Assembly (NCBI RefSeq): GCF_021272205.1
Contig: NZ_JAJSDX010000004.1
Span: 248,001 to 312,000, forward strand
DNA length: 64,000 nt
Origin: Pantoea sp. Mb-10
GTDB taxonomy: Bacteria; Pseudomonadota; Gammaproteobacteria; Enterobacterales; Enterobacteriaceae
Direction of reading: 5' to 3'
A program made the position numbers and the translations under genes. This document shows, one piece after another, positions 62,365 to 64,000 of this stretch; the stretch's first letter is position 1, and each line of letters opens with the position of its first letter. The notes below the pieces were generated by a model. It saw only the letters and a program-made list of their open reading frames with translations, did no database searches and was not told the origin of the DNA.

Positions 62365-64000
62365 ATGGCACAGATCACTAAGAAAGACGTCGATGTCGTT
62401 GTGTGCGGCCTCGGCTGGGCCGGCTCGCTGATGAGCATCGAACTGGCGCTGGCCGGGCTGGAAGTGCGCGCGCTGGAGCGCGGCGGCGAGCGCGACTACC
62501 CCGATTTCGCCTACCCGAAACCGGCGGATGAATACGCCTATAACGTGCGTAACAAAGTCTTCGCCACGCCCAAAGAAGTGGCGGTTACCGTGCGCTACAA
62601 CATGGACCAGACGGCGCTGCCTACCCGCAAATGGGGCGCGTTTGCGCCGGGCACCGGCGTCGGCGGCGCGGGCATGCACTGGACGGCGGTGTTGATTCGT
62701 CCAACGCCCACCGACATCAAGCTGAAAACCTACGTTGACCAGGCGTACCAACCCGGCATTTTGCAAGACGACATGCGCGTGATGGACTTCCCGTTCACCT
62801 GGGATGAAATCGAACCCTATTTTTATAAGTTTGAGCTGATCTGCGGTCAGTCCGGTAACACCGGCAACCTGCGCGGTCAGATTCTGGAAGGCGGCGATCC
62901 CTTTGAAGGGCCGCGCTCCGAACCTTATCCGCTGCCCGCGCTTGACGACACGCTGAACAACGTGATGTTCAAAGAGGCGGCGAAAAAGCTGGGCTACCAT
63001 CCGTTCCCCAATCCCTCCGCCTGCGTCTCGCGCGCGTGGAAAAACCCCTACGGCAACCAGATCGCGCCGTGTAACTACTGCGGTTACTGCTCGAAGTATC
63101 CGTGCCTGAACTACTCCAAAGCCTCACCGCAAACGGCGGTGATGGATGCGCTGAAACGCCTGCCCAACTTCTCCTATGAAGTGAATGCGGAAGTATTCAA
63201 AGTGGTGTTACACGACGATCAAAAAACCGCCAAAGGCGTGCTCTATTACGATGCGGACGGTAATGAAGTGTTCCAGCCGGCGAAGATCGTGGTGCTGTCG
63301 AGCTTCCAGCTTTATAACGTGCGCTTGATGCTGCTTTCCGGCATTGGCAAGCCGTATAACCCGATTACCGAAGAGGGCGTGGTCGGGCGTAACTATGCGT
63401 TCCTGTCCAACGGCGGCGCGACGCTGTTTTTCAAAGACAAAAACTTCAACTCTTTTGCTACCGCGGGCGCTACCGGCCAGATGTTTAACGATATCTCGCC
63501 GGGCAACTTCGATGGCCCTGGCCTCGGCTTCCTCGGCGGCGCGAAGATCCACAGTTCGCAGGCCACCGGTACGCCGATTGCCACAGCGCTGCCGAAAGGC
63601 ACGCCCAGCTGGGGCATGGGCTATAAAGAGGGGCTGGAGCAGTGGTACAACCATTCGATGAAGATCAGCATCACCACCACGTGCCAGTCGTACCGCGACA
63701 TTTATCTGGACCTCGATCCGCACTACACCGACCATCGCGGCCAGCCGCTGCTGCGCATGACGTTTAACTGGAAAGCCAACGAACTGAAGTTACAGCAGCA
63801 TCTTAAAGGCATCGTCGGTGATATCGCCAAAGAGCTCAACCCGGACAGCATGAGCATGAGCTTCCTGCCGATGGGCGCGGATTTTGATCTCACCAAATAC
63901 GTCTCGACCCACAACGTGGGCGGCGCGGTGATGGGCGATAACCCGAAAACCTCGGCGCTGAACAAGTACCTGCAAAGCTGGGACGTGCATAACGTGTTTG
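62365..64000 (+). CDS. GMC-family FAD dehydrogenase large subunit (3' end beyond window)
   Basis: About 545 codons of the flavoprotein subunit of a gluconate/sorbitol-type periplasmic dehydrogenase; the family is about 590 aa, so the end is missing. The Rossmann FAD motif G-L-G-W-A-G is at residues 15-20. A cysteine cluster C236-C239-C242-C247 (CNYCGYCSKYPC) resembles the iron-sulfur-binding cysteines of FAD-dependent glucose dehydrogenases. The C-terminal GMC segment THNVGGAVMGDNPKTSALN is present. It probably exports by piggy-back on the Tat-signal subunit. A cytochrome c subunit would be expected next. Confidence 0.92.
   Translation, partial: MAQITKKDVDVVVCGLGWAGSLMSIELALAGLEVRALERGGERDYPDFAYPKPADEYAYNVRNKVFATPKEVAVTVRYNMDQTALPTRKWGAFAPGTGVGGAGMHWTAVLIRPTPTDIKLKTYVDQAYQPGILQDDMRVMDFPFTWDEIEPYFYKFELICGQSGNTGNLRGQILEGGDPFEGPRSEPYPLPALDDTLNNVMFKEAAKKLGYHPFPNPSACVSRAWKNPYGNQIAPCNYCGYCSKYPCLNYSKASPQTAVMDALKRLPNFSYEVNAEVFKVVLHDDQKTAKGVLYYDADGNEVFQPAKIVVLSSFQLYNVRLMLLSGIGKPYNPITEEGVVGRNYAFLSNGGATLFFKDKNFNSFATAGATGQMFNDISPGNFDGPGLGFLGGAKIHSSQATGTPIATALPKGTPSWGMGYKEGLEQWYNHSMKISITTTCQSYRDIYLDLDPHYTDHRGQPLLRMTFNWKANELKLQQHLKGIVGDIAKELNPDSMSMSFLPMGADFDLTKYVSTHNVGGAVMGDNPKTSALNKYLQSWDVHNVF

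Overview
This window is chromosomal DNA from a member of the Enterobacterales. Nearly every protein is a close counterpart of an Escherichia coli core protein, in the same local order. Some traits point away from Escherichia and toward a Pantoea/Erwinia-type genome: basRS sits directly behind dacB, miaE follows rraB, a Tat-exported gluconate-dehydrogenase-type operon begins at the right edge, and two gene blocks that lie far apart in E. coli are joined here. The family placement is an inference.

Positions 1-9400 carry envelope genes. The minus-strand run yrbG-kdsD-kdsC-lptC-lptA-lptB-rpoN (rpoN cut by the window edge) makes and exports lipopolysaccharide. The divergent mlaFEDCB operon keeps phospholipids out of the outer leaflet. 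Positions 9400-18000 hold ibaG, murA, sfsB, ispB, rplU-rpmA, obgE and a tightly coupled dacB-basR-basS operon.

Positions 18000-37100 are an information-processing block. It contains greA with an attenuated, GraL-like leader, yhbY, rlmE-ftsH, folP-glmM-secG, tRNA-Leu(GAG), initiator tRNA-Met, rimP-nusA-infB-rbfA-truB-rpsO-pnp, nlpI, a small leader ORF and deaD.

Positions 37100-42700 are the most variable stretch: an SDR oxidoreductase divergent from an AraC-type regulator, yhbW, a decayed ubiT (yhbT), then yhbS, yhbQ, yhbP and yhbO. ubiU and ubiV, which flank ubiT in E. coli, are missing here. The local anaerobic-ubiquinone genes therefore appear to have been lost together.

Positions 42700-58100 match the E. 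coli 96-minute region: nrdG-nrdD behind tandem NrdR boxes, ridA, pyrI-pyrB with a readable pyrL attenuator, argI with ARG boxes, rraB, miaE, yjgM, valS-holC-pepA and divergent lptF-lptG. The right end has yjiN, an unaccompanied peptide-type ABC binding protein, and the first two subunits of a membrane-bound sugar or gluconate dehydrogenase, the second cut by the window edge.

I found no CRISPR array, insertion sequence, prophage or clear new defence system. The observations most worth following are the ubiT pseudogene with missing ubiUV, the SDR enzyme whose catalytic tyrosine is tryptophan, and the perfect 11-bp direct repeats between that gene and its likely AraC-type regulator.
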